From: Anaerolineales bacterium
Lineage (GTDB): Bacteria; Chloroflexota; Anaerolineae; Anaerolineales; Villigracilaceae
DNA length: 64,000 bases
Direction of reading: 5' to 3'
Assembly (NCBI GenBank): GCA_019187665.1
Contig: JABARH010000010.1
Coordinates: 310,001 to 374,000 of the forward strand
Positions 39,721 through 49,538 of this stretch are shown here, piece by piece. The position numbers were made by a program, and so were the translations under genes. Position 1 is the first letter of the stretch, and each line of letters begins with the position of its first letter. The notes under the pieces are model-generated. The model ran no database searches. It saw only the letters and a program-made list of their open reading frames with translations, and was not told where the DNA came from.

Positions 39721-42504
39721 TTATATTGCCAATCTATTCGCAAACTCCACCACATCTTCCCTTTCCTTTTCCGTAAACCACCTCTCCACCGCATCCTGAC
39801 CAAACCCAATCAATGCGGGCGCATCGTACAAATCCGCAGTTTCGAGATGGCGCTTCTGCAGGAACACGCTTTGTACGGCGCGCAAAAAGCGGATCTGATC
39901 AGCGTTGTATTTGTTTTGGATGATGAATTCTTCAAACTGCCGCGCCACCACATCCTTGTAATCGGGCAAGTATTGCATGTCCAACACCTGGCGCACCAAG
40001 CCGAGAAAACTATCCGCGCTGTGGGCAAAGACCTTCTTCAAGTTTTCGGGCGTCACTTCCAAATCGCCTTCGCCTAGTTCCTTGGTCAGCGTGCGCTCCA
40101 ATTCGAGCAGTTGGAAGTCGTCAATCTTTTGTCCCTGCTGAATGGCTTTGATGGTCGGGTGATTCGCCACTAATTCCAAAATGCGTTGCTCCACCAAACG
40201 ACGATACTCTGCCACGTACATTTTCTCTCCGCTTTTGGTGAGCAAAATGTAGCCGCGCACGGCGATAAAATCGCGCAGAAAATCCAACGCCAGCGGTTCG
40301 AGTCCCTTCTCCTTGTTTTTCATCTCTTTCGCAAAAGCGTCGCGGAATTCATCCAGCCGCGCAAAATCGGCTGTTTCCAATTCGCGCGCGGTACATTCTC
40401 GGCGCAGTTCGATCTGGCGCGAGCCGAGCAGATTCTCTTTCAACTTGTGAGCGTCTTCCGCGATGGAGACCGCCAGGTCGGAGACCTCCTGCCCCTTGCG
40501 CTTCATCAACTTCAAGCGTTCGATCTTGCCGATGAAGGTCTCAGCGGCGATGTCCACGTCGGGCGCGTAACGCAAATGCGGCGCGACGCGCTTGCGTAAT
40601 TTTTCAAGGCTGGAGGGAAGCAGGTAGCTCCAAAAACTGTCGTCCCAAACCTCCTCGATGTTCGGCAGGTCTTTTCGCACCAACAGCGAATCTTTGGGGA
40701 TGCGCTGGATCATGCCGCGCAGGTCGGCGACCAATTGCTGGTACTCGTCGGATTTCGGGTCATCGAGAAAAGTTTCGAGCAGATTGACCCGCGTCAGGAA
40801 GATCCGCACCAGCACAGGCAGGGAAGTGTCCGCCGCTTCCTTCGCATCCTTGCTGAAATTGTTGTCCCAAAAATCAATGACCAGAAATTCATGCTTGCCG
40901 TTTTCGGGCAGGCGCTCAGGGAATTTGCACGCGGCTTGAACCCGCGTCCCGCGCCCCAGCATTTGCTGTAACTTAATGGGCGATTGCACGGGCTTCATAA
41001 AAACCAGATTCATCACTTCGGGAACATCCACGCCCGTATCGAGCATATCCACCGAGATGGCAATGCGCGGCTGATTCTTTTTCTTGAAATCGTTCACGGG
41101 AATGTCGCGGTAATTCGCATCGCTGACGATGACCTTCGCCATATCCACGTATTGCGGGAAGACCTCGTAAAAAGCGTCCTTCAAGCGCAGGGCGTGTTTC
41201 TTAGTCATCGCAAAGACAATCGTCTTGCACGGCATCCCCGATGGGTCTTTGACGCACACGTCCATGATCTCCTGCCACTGACGGCGGAGCATATCTCTGA
41301 CGGTGACTTTTTCCTCCAAGTCTGTGCCTTCAAAATTGATCTCGTCGGGGTCTTGCCCGTTTTGGATGAGCAGGTTGCGCTCCTCCTCGCTCAGGAACGC
41401 GCCCTTGATGCCCTCCTGCTGGAAGCGCGTCCGCGCCGAATACAGCGAATAATCCACGAGATAACGATCCTCGACTGCCTGTTCAAACGTGTAGAGATAC
41501 GTTGGCTTGTCGTCGTAACAATGGAACGCGTCGAAGGTATCGCGGTCAATATAACTGGCGGGCGTGGCGGTCAAACCGACCATGCGCCCGTCGAAGTATT
41601 TCAAGACCTCGCTCCAACGATTGAAGATCGAACGGTGAACTTCGTCGAAGACGAGCAAATCAAAATAAGCGGGCGAAAACTTTTCGAAGACGTTGCTCAA
41701 GGTTTGCAACGTCACGGCAAACAGACGTTGCGTGCGCGTGTGATCGTCGTCCCAACTGTGGATTCGAGCGCATGGCTCATTCGGCAGGAAAACTTGAAAG
41801 CCATCCTCGATAGTCTGCTTCACCAACTCGTCCCTGTCCGCCACGAACAACACGCGCCGCGCCTGATTGGAGCGCATGAACACGTCAATCAGCCCCATCG
41901 TGGTGCGCGTCTTGCCTGTGCCTGTCGCCATGACGATGAGGGCTTTGCGCTTGCCGCCACTTAAACGTCCCGAAGGTTCTGAACCTTCGGGACGTTCCAA
42001 CGCCTCACAGACACGCCGAATCGCTTCGTGCTGATAGGAACGATCAACAATGCGGTTGTCAATCTCCACCGAAGAGAGCGGCTTGGCATTCTGACGCAGG
42101 TACAGCAGATTCTCCAAATCTGCGCGGGTGAAAAAACCAAACACTTCACGCTTCGGCGCGTAACCCACATCCACAAAATGGATTTCCAGCCCGTTGGCTA
42201 AAAATCCAAACGGGCGGAAAGTTTGATGCTTTTCAATTTCAGTGACGTAATGAGTCAACTGCGCTTCCGCCAGGCGGACATCCACCGCCGTTTTCTTGGC
42301 TTCCACCACTGCCAACACTTCCCCGTTCTCGCGGAACAGGCAGTAATCAGTTACGCCGTTCCAGGGTTCTTTATCGTAGCCATCTACGGGAATCTCGATT
42401 CCAACTTTGGAATGGTCGCGCAAATACCAGCCCGCCTTTTCCAACTGCGGATCAATGATTTGCTTACGTGTGAGGTCTTCTGAAAGTTTACGAGGCATAT
42501 CCAT
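39721..42504 (-). CDS. hsdR: Type I restriction endonuclease subunit R
   Basis: 927 residues. PD-(D/E)XK nuclease near the N-terminus: Asp53 (VTDYCLF) with Glu68-Ala-Lys70 (VVEAKK). SF2 motor: Walker A MATGTGKTRT at about 192-201, DEVH box, SVDMLDTGVDVPEV and MLGRGTRVQ. Translocates and cuts unmethylated DNA with HsdM/HsdS. Between CEALE and KRKALIV, just before Walker A, residues RPEGSEPSGRLSGG are encoded by a perfect REP palindrome inserted in frame. First gene of the minus-strand operon. Confidence 0.95.
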   Translation of the reverse strand: MDMPRKLSEDLTRKQIIDPQLEKAGWYLRDHSKVGIEIPVDGYDKEPWNGVTDYCLFRENGEVLAVVEAKKTAVDVRLAEAQLTHYVTEIEKHQTFRPFGFLANGLEIHFVDVGYAPKREVFGFFTRADLENLLYLRQNAKPLSSVEIDNRIVDRSYQHEAIRRVCEALERPEGSEPSGRLSGGKRKALIVMATGTGKTRTTMGLIDVFMRSNQARRVLFVADRDELVKQTIEDGFQVFLPNEPCARIHSWDDDHTRTQRLFAVTLQTLSNVFEKFSPAYFDLLVFDEVHRSIFNRWSEVLKYFDGRMVGLTATPASYIDRDTFDAFHCYDDKPTYLYTFEQAVEDRYLVDYSLYSARTRFQQEGIKGAFLSEEERNLLIQNGQDPDEINFEGTDLEEKVTVRDMLRRQWQEIMDVCVKDPSGMPCKTIVFAMTKKHALRLKDAFYEVFPQYVDMAKVIVSDANYRDIPVNDFKKKNQPRIAISVDMLDTGVDVPEVMNLVFMKPVQSPIKLQQMLGRGTRVQAACKFPERLPENGKHEFLVIDFWDNNFSKDAKEAADTSLPVLVRIFLTRVNLLETFLDDPKSDEYQQLVADLRGMIQRIPKDSLLVRKDLPNIEEVWDDSFWSYLLPSSLEKLRKRVAPHLRYAPDVDIAAETFIGKIERLKLMKRKGQEVSDLAVSIAEDAHKLKENLLGSRQIELRRECTARELETADFARLDEFRDAFAKEMKNKEKGLEPLALDFLRDFIAVRGYILLTKSGEKMYVAEYRRLVEQRILELVANHPTIKAIQQGQKIDDFQLLELERTLTKELGEGDLEVTPENLKKVFAHSADSFLGLVRQVLDMQYLPDYKDVVARQFEEFIIQNKYNADQIRFLRAVQSVFLQKRHLETADLYDAPALIGFGQDAVERWFTEKEREDVVEFANRLAI
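41964..41996. repeat. REP palindrome inside hsdR
   Basis: Perfect 15-bp arms AACGTCCCGAAGGTT / AACCTTCGGGACGTT with a 3-nt loop. It is 33 bp long, so the reading frame is kept. Same arm as the REPs around rayT. Confidence 0.93.
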
Positions 42505-42775
42505 TTACCCAAACGTAACTCGTTCCCAATTTGCCAAACGCGGCTCTTCGCGCGGGCGCTCGATCGGCCTCCGCTAATGCCGGGCTTGCACTACGCGTGG
42601 ATAAGGCAAGCATAACGGCAAACACTCCTCCGCACAAGACGTTAACTTTCACAGTGATCATCGCAAGCAGCTTCTTTTTACCCTCTTCTTTTTACCTGCC
42701 GCACTTCACCGCCTGAAACTTAAAATCCTACGGTATAATATCGGGGCAACACAACATCCCCACACAAGGCAATGT
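42505..42775. other. Divergent intergenic region between hsdR and the 42776 gene
   Basis: No coding frame of note. TATAAT at 42734-42739 (CGGTATAATATCGG) is a probable -10 for the + strand gene, without a clear -35. A short GC-rich part near 42540-42600 has no readable function. Confidence 0.5.
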
Positions 42776-44332
42776 ATGACCAACCCAGTCACTCTTCCTG
42801 CTGATTACTGGCAGACACTTCACGTCACCCCCAAAGATATCGAATATCTGCAAACCTACCTGTTCGAGCGCGAAACCCCCCTCACCTCGCGCGAACTTGC
42901 GGCCGTCCTCATCGCTGAGCGTCTGCGTCTCGAGATTGAAACCGCCCGGCAAACACAGGGCAATCTCAAGCGTTACCTCCCTAAAGAGACCTACGCGCCC
43001 GGCGACGCGCTCTTTTTCACTGCCGTCAAGGGACGCGGCCGCGTCGCCTCTGTTCGCGCGGGACTCAATCCTGATCTTGGCGATTTCGATGTGATTACTG
43101 TAAACATGGAAGACGGGGGCTCGCGGCAATTTGCGGCGCGGCTCGCGGCGCATGCCCTCAACGACGCGCCTCTCGATCCTGTCCTCGCTTCCGGCCTCGA
43201 CCCCGAAGCGGTCGCGCGCGACTTTGGCGTGGAACTGGAGGGCAAGATCGATTCCGCCTTCGCCGCCGACGACTCCTTTGTCCGCATCGCGGGCCGCTGG
43301 TTTCCGCGCGCCCTTCTGCTGGATATCAACACCGGCCACCTCAACCTCGCCGAAGCCCTGCTGGACATGGCTGGCGGCGAGCCGCTTCCCACGGAAGCCT
43401 TGATTAAAGATTTGGAACTCCCGGCCGGGGTCAATCCAAAACTGATCGAGTTTTCGCTCAACTACGCCCTGCAGGACGACCCGCGCTTTGACGAAGTTGG
43501 TCCCGCCGGGCAGGTGCTGTGGTGTCTCGAACGCCTTGAACCCGAAGGCGTGCGCGCCATCCCCTCGTCATTGCAGTACATTGAAATTCCGCATGACCGC
43601 TCGGCCCTGACCGGTCAAATGTTGCAATTCGAATCGCAGGTGGATGACGAACTCAGCCCGGCCGGCGCCGAACCCGCATCAGAAGTGACGATCAGCCTGC
43701 TCTACCCGCACTGGCGCGCCGGGACCCTGCCCATGTCCGCGCGAACGCGCGGCCTCTTTCCCACCGCCTATGAATCTGCGCTCGTCCGCTTCACGCTGAT
43801 TGACGCGAAAACGGGAAAGATGATTCCTGCCTGGGTCGTCCGCAAACATGGATACATCTACGGCCTCGCCGAATGGTACAAAGCCAATGAGTTGATGCCC
43901 GGCGGTCAGATCCGCGTCACGCGCGGCGCCCGCCCCGGCGAAGTCCGCATCGAGGCGCTGACGAAACGCCCGCTCCGCGACTGGGTGCGCACTGTCCTCG
44001 TCGGCGCGGATGGAGGCATCGTCTTCGCGCTGCTCAAACAGCAGATCGCGGTCGAGTTGAACGACCGCGCCGGTATCGCCGTCCCTGATCCATCCGGTGT
44101 GGACGCGGCTCGCGAACAGGTTGCAAAATCGCGTGTCCCGTTCGAGACGCTTGTGAAGAACGTGATGCGCGAACTGCTGAAACTCAGCCCGCAGGGACAT
44201 GTCCACGCGCACGAACTGTACGCGGCCGTGAATATTTTGCGGCGCACCCCATCCGCGCCGTTGCTCGCGTTTTTGGTGAGCGACCCCGCTTTCACGCACG
44301 TGGGCGACCTGCATTTTCGAATGGATGAATAA
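42776..44332 (+). CDS. Conserved protein of unknown function
   Basis: 518 residues, not recognised. The N-terminal part is helical (LQTYLFERETPLTSRELAAV, LIAERLRLEIETARQTQGNL), like a winged-helix or HARE-type domain, followed by a beta-rich segment APGDALFFTAVKGRGRVASV. Further helix-turn-helix-like parts appear near 185-230 and at the C-terminus (HAHELYAAVNILRRTPSAPL). No membrane segment. The next gene starts 6 nt later and also ends in a winged-helix-like region, so the two probably work together, possibly on DNA. Confidence 0.78.
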   Translation: MTNPVTLPADYWQTLHVTPKDIEYLQTYLFERETPLTSRELAAVLIAERLRLEIETARQTQGNLKRYLPKETYAPGDALFFTAVKGRGRVASVRAGLNPDLGDFDVITVNMEDGGSRQFAARLAAHALNDAPLDPVLASGLDPEAVARDFGVELEGKIDSAFAADDSFVRIAGRWFPRALLLDINTGHLNLAEALLDMAGGEPLPTEALIKDLELPAGVNPKLIEFSLNYALQDDPRFDEVGPAGQVLWCLERLEPEGVRAIPSSLQYIEIPHDRSALTGQMLQFESQVDDELSPAGAEPASEVTISLLYPHWRAGTLPMSARTRGLFPTAYESALVRFTLIDAKTGKMIPAWVVRKHGYIYGLAEWYKANELMPGGQIRVTRGARPGEVRIEALTKRPLRDWVRTVLVGADGGIVFALLKQQIAVELNDRAGIAVPDPSGVDAAREQVAKSRVPFETLVKNVMRELLKLSPQGHVHAHELYAAVNILRRTPSAPLLAFLVSDPAFTHVGDLHFRMDE

Positions 44333-44338
44333 CGTCTC

Positions 44339-44776
44339 ATGGAATCCTCTCCCGTCAAACGTCCCAGCCTGCTCAAGCCCTCCTCAAAAACTCCCTTCCA
44401 CATTGACTTCGATTGGTGGAGGGAAAACGAACGCGACTGGCACGTCTTCCTGCGTTCGATCCTGTGCGCCGACCATCAGCGGGCGCTGGCCGATATCGAA
44501 GAAGGGCAGATGATTGACTGGGTGGACGAACGCACCGCCGAGATCCGCCCGGTAAACGGCATTCAACACGCGTTGATGAGCCATTGCGCGCGCCAGCCGG
44601 AGTTTCTCACCTCGCAGACCGCGTTGGTGGAGGCGGTCTTTCGCACCTTTCTGGCGAACGATAACCAGCCAATGAGCGCGGACGACCTCTCGAAGAAATT
44701 GAACCGGCCCGCGAATACCATCCTTTCTACATTGACCGGTGGACGCGTCTATCGCGGGTTGAGACCGGCATCGTAA
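44339..44776 (+). CDS. Small protein with winged-helix-like C-terminus
   Basis: 145 residues. FHIDFDWWRENERDWHVFLR near 20-40 is followed by HQRALADIEEGQMIDWVDER. The C-terminal MSADDLSKKLNRPANTILST then LTGGRVYRGLRP reads like a winged helix. Coupled to the preceding gene (6-nt gap). No named family. Confidence 0.75.
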   Translation: MESSPVKRPSLLKPSSKTPFHIDFDWWRENERDWHVFLRSILCADHQRALADIEEGQMIDWVDERTAEIRPVNGIQHALMSHCARQPEFLTSQTALVEAVFRTFLANDNQPMSADDLSKKLNRPANTILSTLTGGRVYRGLRPAS

Positions 44777-44789
44777 CCGGCTATTTTCC

Positions 44790-44862
44790 GCCCCCGTAGC
44801 TCAATGGACAGAGCAACAGCCTTCTAAGCTGCAGGTTGCGCGTTCGATCCGCGCCGGGGGCG
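44790..44862 (+). tRNA. tRNA-Arg (anticodon TCT)
   Basis: Acceptor GCCCCCG / CGGGGGC, D-arm AGCTCAATGGACAGAGC, anticodon loop CTTCTAA, T-arm GCGCG-TTCGATC-CGCGC, discriminator G. CCA is not encoded (CTC follows), unlike the other tRNA-Arg in the window. Confidence 0.96.
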
Positions 44863-44908
44863 CTCGCATGTATGCGACATGTACCGATGGACAAGGAGAA
44901 AATTGAAC

Positions 44909-45436
44909 ATGGCAACCGAACGTTTTGGAGCGATCAAACTCGGCGGCAAAGACGCGACCGTTATTGGCGATGAAGTGCAGGTCGGACAGACCGCGCCCGA
45001 TTTCAGCGCCCACGCCAACGACTGGTCGTTATTTCGCGGACTGGCGGATAGCGCCGGGAAGGTGCGCATTATCGCCGCCGTCCCTTCATTAGACACTGAA
45101 GTCTGCGACCGTGAGACGCGCCGCTTTAATCAGGAAGCCGCCGCCCTCGATGCGGACATTATCATTGAAGTTCTCAGCATGGACATGCCGTACGCGCAAA
45201 AGCGCTGGTGCGGCGCGGCGGGCGTGGACCAGGTCAAAACCCTGTCTGATCATTACGCGGCGGAGTTCGGCGAACGATATGGCTGCCTCATCAAGGAGCG
45301 CCGTATTTTGCGCCGCGCGGTCTTCGTGGTCGGACGCGACGATAAGGTGGCGTACGCCGCCTATATGCCCGCGCTCGGCATGGAACCCAATTACGAGGAA
45401 GTTCTTGCCGCCGCCAGGAACGCGTTGACCGAGTAA
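44909..45436 (+). CDS. tpx: Thiol peroxidase
   Basis: Atypical 2-Cys peroxiredoxin that reduces peroxides with thioredoxin. 175 residues from the ATG at 44909 (AAGGAG upstream; the earlier in-frame ATG is in the tRNA trailer). Peroxidatic Cys66 in PSLDTEVCDRETRRF and resolving Cys101 in KRWCGAAGVDQVKTLSDH, both as in Tpx. It is followed by hsp20 and lon, suggesting a stress-response cluster. Confidence 0.95.
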   Translation: MATERFGAIKLGGKDATVIGDEVQVGQTAPDFSAHANDWSLFRGLADSAGKVRIIAAVPSLDTEVCDRETRRFNQEAAALDADIIIEVLSMDMPYAQKRWCGAAGVDQVKTLSDHYAAEFGERYGCLIKERRILRRAVFVVGRDDKVAYAAYMPALGMEPNYEEVLAAARNALTE

Positions 45437-45476
45437 CCCGGCGCAACATTCATTTTGCGCTGCAAGGAGTAAGACC

Positions 45477-45884
45477 ATGCCCACCGTCATTCGCAAATTC
45501 AACCCGCCTGTTTCCGTGGGAGAGCGCCGACGCGACATCCTGCACGCCGTCACCTGGCAGGTGCGCGCCGCGACCTGGAGCCCGCCGACCGATGTCTACG
45601 AAACAGAACGCGACTACGTGACGCGCGTCGAAGTGGCGGGCATGCGCGAAGCCGATTTCGAGATCACGTTTGAAGACGGACTGCTTCTGATCGCGGGCGC
45701 CCGCCCCGACATCCAGGAACGACGCGCCTATCACCAGATGGAGATCCGCTTCGGCCAGTTCTCTGTCGCGGTGCCGGCGCCGGGCCCGGTCAAGATCGAG
45801 TCCGCGCATGCCGAATACCTGGATGGCTTCCTCACTGTCACGCTGCCGAAAGCCAGACCGACATTTATTGTTTCCGAAGGGTGA
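45477..45884 (+). CDS. Small heat-shock protein (Hsp20/alpha-crystallin)
   Basis: 135 residues. Alpha-crystallin domain from about 38: WSPPTDVYETERDYVTRVEV, then AGMREADFEITFEDGLLLIA and DGFLTVTLPKARP. ATP-independent holdase. AAGGAG before the ATG. Its stop is next to the lon start (ATG 3 nt later; GTG at 45881 would overlap), so chaperone and protease are probably co-expressed. Confidence 0.93.
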   Translation: MPTVIRKFNPPVSVGERRRDILHAVTWQVRAATWSPPTDVYETERDYVTRVEVAGMREADFEITFEDGLLLIAGARPDIQERRAYHQMEIRFGQFSVAVPAPGPVKIESAHAEYLDGFLTVTLPKARPTFIVSEG

Positions 45885-45886
45885 AC

Positions 45887-48502
45887 ATGGCCTCACGCCG
45901 ATCCACTGCTGTCACAGATTATTTGAACTGGATGTGGGAAAAAGACCACGAAGACACCGGGAGCCAGATGCTCTCGTTGTTTTCGCGCGGCAAGAAAAAC
46001 AATCACGCGGAAAAAAGCGCCGGAGAAAAACACGGCGACGCGCCCACATTCCCGAAGGTCCTGCCGATCCTGCCGTTGCGCGGCGTGGTGGTTTACCCGA
46101 CGACCGCCGTGCCGCTGACAGTCGGCCAGCCGCGCTCGGTGCGCCTGGTGGACGATGTGACCGGCGGCGAGGCCAAACTGGTGGGTCTCGTCGCGGCGCG
46201 CGACCCTGAACTGGAACAGCCCGGCCCGAAAGACCTCTACCCCGTTGGCGCCATCGCCACCGTGCATCGCCTGCTGCGCGCGCCCGATGGGACGATCCGC
46301 CTGCTCGTTCAGGGCATGGAACGTTTTCGTCTCGGCGAATTTGTGCAAGAGGAGCCGTACCTCAAAGCGCACGTCCACCTCGCGCCTGAGAGCGCGGAAC
46401 GCGGACTCGAACTCGACGCGCTGGCGCGCAATGCACGCGACCAGTTCGGCCAAATCGTACACTTGATCCCTTCGTTCCCGGAGGAATTGGCGCAATCCAT
46501 CCTGCAGATCGAAGACCCGCTTCAGACGGTGTACACCATCGCCAATTTTCAGCGTATCGAATTAGGCGACGCCCAGCAGCTGCTTGAACTCGATTCGGTG
46601 ACCGAGAAGCTTCGCAAACTGATCGGCCTGCTCGTCCGTGAAACCGAAGTCTTGACCATCGGCCAGAGAATCCAGAATGAAGCGCGCGGCGAGATCGAAA
46701 AAGTACAGCGCGATTATTTCCTGCGCGAGCAGATGAAGGCCATCCAGAAGGAATTGGGGGAGCGCGACGAAACTGCCGCCGAGGTGGAGGAGTTCAGCAG
46801 GAAGATCGAGGCCGCCCGGTTGCCGGAGGAGGCTGAAAAAATGGCGCGCCGCGAACTGGGACGCCTTGAGCGCCTGCCCACCGCCGCCGCCGAATATGGC
46901 GTGATTCGCACCTATCTCGACTGGCTGGTTAACCTTCCGTGGAGCGCGCAGACCGAGGACAACCTCGACATTTCGCACGCGCGCGAGACGCTGGACGCCG
47001 ACCATTACGGCCTCAAAGACATCAAGGACCGCATCCTTGAGTTCCTTGCCATTCGCAAACTACGTCTCGACCGCAGAATTGAACTGAAAAAAGGGACGAC
47101 CGATCAAATTCGCCGCGAACGCGAGGGCGTGATCCTGTGCTTTGTCGGGCCGCCCGGCGTGGGCAAGACATCGCTTGGACAATCCATCGCGCGCGCCATG
47201 GGCCGCAAGTTCACACGCATGTCGCTGGGCGGGATGCGCGACGAGGCCGAAATTCGCGGTCATCGCCGCACCTATATCGGCGCCATGCCAGGACGAATTC
47301 TGCAGGCCATCCGCCGCATCGAGAGCCGCAACCCGGTCTTCATGCTCGACGAGATTGACAAACTTGTCTACGATTTCCACGGCGACCCGGCCTCGGCCCT
47401 GCTCGAAGTTCTCGACCCGGAACAAAACGTGGAATTCCGCGACAACTACCTCGAAGCCGCCTTCGATCTTTCGCAGGTCATGTTCATCACCACCGCCAAC
47501 ACGCTTGAGACCGTGCCGGGCCCGCTGCGCGACCGCATGGAGGTCATCTTCCTTTCCGGCTACACCGAACGCGAGAAGATCGCCATCGCGCGCGGTTACC
47601 TCGTCCCGCGCCAATTGCGCGAGAACGGCCTGCGATCGAAAGAGATCCGCTTTGCCAATACGGCGCTGGCAAAGATCATTCGCGAATATACGCGCGAGGC
47701 CGGCGTCCGCAATTTGGAACGCAAGATCGGCGCGGTCTGCCGCAAGATCGGCACGCGCATTGCTGAAGGCAAAAAAGTCGAACGCGCGATTACCCCAAAA
47801 ACTGTGGAAGCGCTGCTCGACAACCCGATCTTTCTCGGCCCGGACGAAGTGAACCTGCGCACCTCCGTCCCCGGCGTGGTGCCGGGTCTCGCCTGGACCT
47901 CCTACGGCGGCGATGTGCTATATGTGGAATCCACAGGCATGCCCGGCGGCAAGGGATTTCAGACCACCGGCTCACTCGGCAACGTCATGCAGGAATCGGC
48001 CCGCGCCGCGTTTTCTTTCGCCCGCTCACGCGCTCTTGAACTGCGCCTGCCCGCCGACTTCTTCGACAAAACGGACATCCACCTGCACGTCCCTGCGGGC
48101 GCGACCCCGAAAGATGGGCCCTCCGCAGGCGTGACCATGGCCACCTCCATCGTATCGCTCGCCTCCGGGCGGCGCGTCCGCCAGGGCGTGGGCATGACCG
48201 GCGAGATCACCCTGCGCGGCCAGGTCTTGCCGGTGGGCGGCATCAAGGAAAAGGTGATCGCCGCTCATCGCAATGGACTGCGCACGGTCATCCTGCCGAA
48301 GCGCAACAAGATGGACCTCGACGATGTCCCGGAGGAGATCAAGAAAGCAATGGTCTTCGTCTTCGCGGAAACGATGGATGATGTTCTGTCTGCCGCGCTC
48401 GAACCCGTGAAAAAGAAACCGGCGGCGAAAGAAAAAAAGACCGCCGCGAAAAAAACAACGAAAGCGAAGACAAAACACAATGCAAAAAGTCATGCTGGCT
48501 GA
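45887..48502 (+). CDS. lon: ATP-dependent Lon protease
   Basis: 871 residues from the ATG at 45887. An N-terminal extension of about 50 residues precedes the LAN substrate domain ([20 protein letters not shown]). AAA+ Walker A GPPGVGKT at about 421-428, Walker [12 protein letters not shown], catalytic Ser746 ([12 protein letters not shown]) and Lys789 ([11 protein letters not shown]). The C-terminal 30 residues form a Lys/Ala/Thr tail ([20 protein letters not shown]) absent from typical Lon. Degrades damaged proteins. Overlaps the receiver-domain gene by 23 nt. Confidence 0.96.
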   Translation: MASRRSTAVTDYLNWMWEKDHEDTGSQMLSLFSRGKKNNHAEKSAGEKHGDAPTFPKVLPILPLRGVVVYPTTAVPLTVGQPRSVRLVDDVTGGEAKLVGLVAARDPELEQPGPKDLYPVGAIATVHRLLRAPDGTIRLLVQGMERFRLGEFVQEEPYLKAHVHLAPESAERGLELDALARNARDQFGQIVHLIPSFPEELAQSILQIEDPLQTVYTIANFQRIELGDAQQLLELDSVTEKLRKLIGLLVRETEVLTIGQRIQNEARGEIEKVQRDYFLREQMKAIQKELGERDETAAEVEEFSRKIEAARLPEEAEKMARRELGRLERLPTAAAEYGVIRTYLDWLVNLPWSAQTEDNLDISHARETLDADHYGLKDIKDRILEFLAIRKLRLDRRIELKKGTTDQIRREREGVILCFVGPPGVGKTSLGQSIARAMGRKFTRMSLGGMRDEAEIRGHRRTYIGAMPGRILQAIRRIESRNPVFMLDEIDKLVYDFHGDPASALLEVLDPEQNVEFRDNYLEAAFDLSQVMFITTANTLETVPGPLRDRMEVIFLSGYTEREKIAIARGYLVPRQLRENGLRSKEIRFANTALAKIIREYTREAGVRNLERKIGAVCRKIGTRIAEGKKVERAITPKTVEALLDNPIFLGPDEVNLRTSVPGVVPGLAWTSYGGDVLYVESTGMPGGKGFQTTGSLGNVMQESARAAFSFARSRALELRLPADFFDKTDIHLHVPAGATPKDGPSAGVTMATSIVSLASGRRVRQGVGMTGEITLRGQVLPVGGIKEKVIAAHRNGLRTVILPKRNKMDLDDVPEEIKKAMVFVFAETMDDVLSAALEPVKKKPAAKEKKTAAKKTTKAKTKHNAKSHAG

Positions 48503-48833
48503 AGACGATGCCACGATGCTCACCCTGCTGACCACCCTTCTTAAAATGGAGGGTTTTCAGACAACGGCCCTGGACGCGGACAACGACATCGTGGCCGAAG
48601 TGGCCGCCCAGCGCCCCGACATTTTATTGATGGACGTTCACCTTGCCAACAAGAACGGTCTCGATGAGTTGAAACGCCTGCGCGCCGCGCCTGGCGGCGC
48701 GCAGGTACGCGTGGTCATGGCCTCCGGCCTCAACGTGAAGGACGAGTGTCTCAAAAATGGCGCCGATGCGTTTTTGATGAAACCCTACGCGCCCGAAGAC
48801 CTGTTCGCCGTCCTGCGCGGAAAAAATGAATGA
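48480..48833 (+). CDS. Stand-alone response-regulator receiver domain
   Basis: 117 residues, only a receiver: acidic pocket AEDD at 7-10, phospho-acceptor Asp52 (ILLMDVH), Ser82 and Lys101 (FLMKPYAP). No output domain and no kinase nearby, so it may act by protein contact (CheY/Spo0F-like). Overlaps lon upstream and a molybdopterin gene downstream by 4 nt. Confidence 0.92.
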   Translation: MQKVMLAEDDATMLTLLTTLLKMEGFQTTALDADNDIVAEVAAQRPDILLMDVHLANKNGLDELKRLRAAPGGAQVRVVMASGLNVKDECLKNGADAFLMKPYAPEDLFAVLRGKNE

Positions 48834-49336
48834 CCCAGATCCGCTTTGGAATCCTGACTGTTTCAGACCGCTCCGCGCGCGGCGAACGCGCCGACCTGAG
48901 CGGCCCCGCCCTCGCCAGCTATGTCGCCTCGCGTGGCTGGATCACTTCACTGCTCGAGATCGTGCCGGATGACCGCGCTCGTCTTGCCGCCACCCTTGAA
49001 GTTTGGTGCGAGAGCGGCGACCTCGACGTGATCCTCACCACCGGCGGGACCGGCTTTGCCCCGCGCGACATCACCCCCGAGGCGACCCGCGATGTGATCG
49101 AACGCGACGCGCCTGGACTGACGGAGACCATCCGCAGCGAGTCGCTCAAGGTCACAAAACACGCCATGCTGTCACGCGCCGTGGCTGGCATTCGCGGCCG
49201 GACATTGATCCTGAATCTGCCCGGCAGTCCCAGGGGCGCAAGGCAGAGCCTGCAAATAGTCTCTGATGTGTTGGAGCATGCGGTCCAATTGCTTCGCGAA
49301 GATCCCGCCTCCGAGCAGGGTCATCGGCCCGGATAA
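48830..49336 (+). CDS. Molybdopterin adenylyltransferase-like protein (MogA/MoaB)
   Basis: 168 residues. GILTVSDRSARGERADLSGP at the start, LTTGGTGFAPRDITPEAT near 70-87, and LILNLPGSPRGARQSLQIV. The family adenylates molybdopterin before metal insertion. Coupled to the receiver gene by an ATGA overlap. No other molybdenum cofactor gene is in the window. Confidence 0.92.
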   Translation: MTQIRFGILTVSDRSARGERADLSGPALASYVASRGWITSLLEIVPDDRARLAATLEVWCESGDLDVILTTGGTGFAPRDITPEATRDVIERDAPGLTETIRSESLKVTKHAMLSRAVAGIRGRTLILNLPGSPRGARQSLQIVSDVLEHAVQLLREDPASEQGHRPG

Positions 49337-49396
49337 TTCCCTTCGTTATCCTTCGTATCCAGGCAAACCACCAGTGTGCGAGACGCTCTCGCGTGG

Positions 49397-49430
49397 TAAC
49401 GCCCGTGATTTGCCCGGCAAATCAGGCAGT
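49397..49430. repeat. Fragment of the 118-bp element
   Basis: CGCCCGTGATTTGCCCGGCA followed by AATCAGGCAG matches the centre of the elements at 24826 and 28960. The gap 49337-49538 otherwise holds only the efp promoter. Confidence 0.7.
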
Positions 49431-49472
49431 TGTAGCGTCGAATGCATGACAACCTTTGTGCGCGCGCCATCC

Positions 49473-49501
49473 TTCCACCTTCATCCTTTCCTGTGTATAA
49501 T
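49473..49501 (+). promoter_or_regulatory. Probable efp promoter
   Basis: TTCCAC at 49473, 17-nt spacer, TATAAT at 49496. Transcription would start about 30 nt before the efp ATG. Confidence 0.55.
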
Positions 49502-49538
49502 CCCGCCCGTTTGAAATCCCGAAAGAGGTACCAATTCA

